The position numbers were made by a program, and so were the translations under genes. A DNA stretch of 64,000 nt, from positions 10,085,274-10,149,273 of the forward strand of contig NW_022145609.1 of NCBI RefSeq assembly GCF_000002235.5, given 5' to 3'. This document shows positions 53,501-56,500 of the stretch, piece after piece (position 1 is the first letter of the stretch; every line of letters begins with the position of its first letter). Source of the stretch: Strongylocentrotus purpuratus. Taxonomy: Eukaryota > Echinodermata > Echinoidea > Camarodonta > Strongylocentrotidae. The notes under the pieces are model-generated. The model did no database searches and was not told the origin of the DNA. It saw only the letters and a program-made list of their open reading frames with translations.

Positions 53501-56500
53501 GTTCATTATTTATCTGTTCTTCAGTTTAAAAAAACATGCAAAACATTAAAATATATACAAAGCATTTCAAGGTAAAATACAAGGTACATGGAATGAATTC
53601 ATATATTAAAATTAAGACAAATAAAAGGGCCATCATTCAAAGCCTACTGAGGCTTGACAGGTTGATGTTCCCAAGAACTATCAAGTTACAAGATTAATAT
53701 TTCGGCGCAGAATAAAAAATATAGGTAAAACAAAGGTGTTCAGATGTAGATTAAATGTCATTTAATAAAAATGGGTGGGATATTTTTCTATTATATGCTT
53801 GTTACAGTTTTAAGTAGTTGTGTCTTTATGCAGAACTTGTTTAGAGTGCATGTTTATGTTTTATGGGGAGGGAGCAAGTGGTGACATGACACCAATCCTT
53901 TTTTAAAATATTTTACTTTACTCTTTTATTTACAGCAGAATTTTATAGTAATATATCATACTCCATTTATCATATACTCCATTTATCATATTCAAACAAA
54001 CATTCTCTCTTGCAGTTCACCCCTACACGTCAGCAAGACTTGGCCACCGGTATAGCTATTTCAATGACTGATTACTGCATGGATAGATCAGATACATGTG
54101 AGGAGATGGTATCAGTAAGAAGGAGAAGAGATGCAGGCATCCTACAGCTCACATTCAGGTACCTGTGGTATAACATCTGGGGGGTGTTTCACAAAACTTG
54201 TCATCAGTGGCAAATGGCAGTTTTTGTTATAAGCTACTGATATCCTTGCTTCTGATTGGTTATCTGCAGATTCGTCACTGATTTTTGCCATTTGTCACTG
54301 ATGACAAGTTTTGTGAAACGGGCCCCAAGGGAGTGTTTCACAAAGGCTAAGATCGACTTTAAGTTGGACTTAACTATGGTAGGCCATTCTTGCCACTGGT
54401 TGCTCTCACTACTGGTCTCTCTATTATGATCTTCAGATAATATTCTTCCTTCAATAATGAACTATCAAAAATGTAAATTCTGTATATTAGTGACCATGAT
54501 TTGTACATCCATTGAGAGACCAATGCCAGTAAATGGGGAGAGTAAACAGTGGTTTGAACGGCCTGCCATAGTTAAGTCCAACTTAAAGTCGATCTTAGTC
54601 TTTGGGAAACATCCCCCAGTCATCTAATGTGACTGAGAAATCTGAGATGTAATGGAATTAATAATAACGCATATTGCTCTTAGTTTATATGGTCAATGTT
54701 GAATTATCTGATGGTGATTATACAAAGTGGAATTTTGAACTGACAGACTGGTATTTTAACTATTCTTCAGCACTAATTAGGACCTATTTATTAATTGTTT
54801 TAAAAGAGCTAAGCATACTGTAGTAGCATGAAAAGACGCGGCACAATTGTTAATGATAGCATTGAATTGATATGTGTAGTGTGACTTTTCCAATCTAATT
54901 ACAGTTTTTTGTGTGGTAATATTGAGCTTAGTCAAGGTAGGAGGAGTAATAACCAGATCTATGTCTTGATATGGTTCTTCCTCTTTGCAGTAAAGTATGA
55001 TTTTCAACCAGTTTGCAATATGATATGCCACTTTATGTGCTACAACCTTTGCTTTAGCAACTTTTAAAACAAAATGTAAACACTGGCTGGTTCGTTATTT
55101 ATGAATTAGCAAATATGACCTAACCGTAATACAGAAGTTTAATACTTATAATCTGTTTACTACTCAGAGCTGTGTCAGTTTCAAATAGGTTTCAGTCTGT
55201 CAGTTCTAAAAGCCTTTTGTTTCTCTGATCACAGCGCGGAGGATGTCGAGTTCCTTGACACCGTCGCCGTAGAGGACGACCTCCACATCACCATGTGGGT
55301 GGGCAATCCCAGCATGGTTGACGAGGACATCGTCAGGGGGATCGAACCGGAGATCGTGCAAACCTCTCTCATGGAAGAGACCTCGCAGACGACTCTCGAG
55401 GAGATCATGGGGGAGGGGTTTGCTTACAGGGTGACCCCCAATGCGCTGACTCCGACCAACGGACCCGGGGGAACCGAACCCCCTCCCCAGGGTCTTGAAC
55501 CTTGGGCCATCTCGTTGATTGTGGTGGCAAGCTTTGCTGTGGTTTTAGCAGCGGTTGTTGGACTAGAGGTCAGGTATGGAGAATTTCACAGTCTAAATGA
55601 TGATTTTTTGTCTTGTTTCTGCCTGGAGCCAGAAGGGCATTTAATCTTTGCTGTAGTACATGAGTTAACACAATTCTGGCTCCAAACAGACAATTAAACT
55701 TAGCTTTTGCATACTGCTATTAATGCTTCTTTCACTTCTACAACTACTGCTTCAAGTAATACTATATCAACTGCTATGGCTGCTATTACCATGGACATAC
55801 TACAAATGGACATTCGTTGGCGAGAGCAGTAAAACTAATGATAGCTACCACGTGTTCTCATGTCTTACTTTCCTCTTTGTTTTAAATCTGAACGCAACGC
55901 TGCAGGCATTTTTTGATAAGCTCTGATAAGGAGCATTTGGTCGTATGAGATCCGCCACGATTTTGCCGCCCTCTATCAGCGGAGTCGTTTCACACTGATC
56001 ACTGCTTCCCACAGTTTATACTTCTCATTTCATGAATGATTCGTGACATGAGAACCTTTTGCCCGTGCGCAGTTAAAAACTATTTCAGGGGTGCCCCGTC
56101 CATCCGTCCTACAAAGTAAGGTTAAATTATTGGCATAAGCCAATTTTTATATAAACAGTGACCAATCTCTCTCTTTATATATCTATTATTTTATTCTAGT
56201 CTACTTTTTATGTATTTTTTTTCTTCTCCAGACATCGAAGGAAAAAAGCGAAATTGCAGACCCCTGATGGGTTAATGGGATCACAGGAGCTCCACACAAA
56301 GAGTAAGCATCAAAGTGGCATAATTTTCTCAATTAGTTTGTCTTTAAGTTGAATTCAACATTGATTACATAAAAGCAAGACAGGCCCAGTCCATCCTTAT
56401 ATTGGTGGTTATTGAAAGAAATGTGGAAATTGGCCAATGAGATTGTAGATAGGAAACCAAAATTGCCATTATACCACTCTAAAAAGGGGAAACCTGCTTC

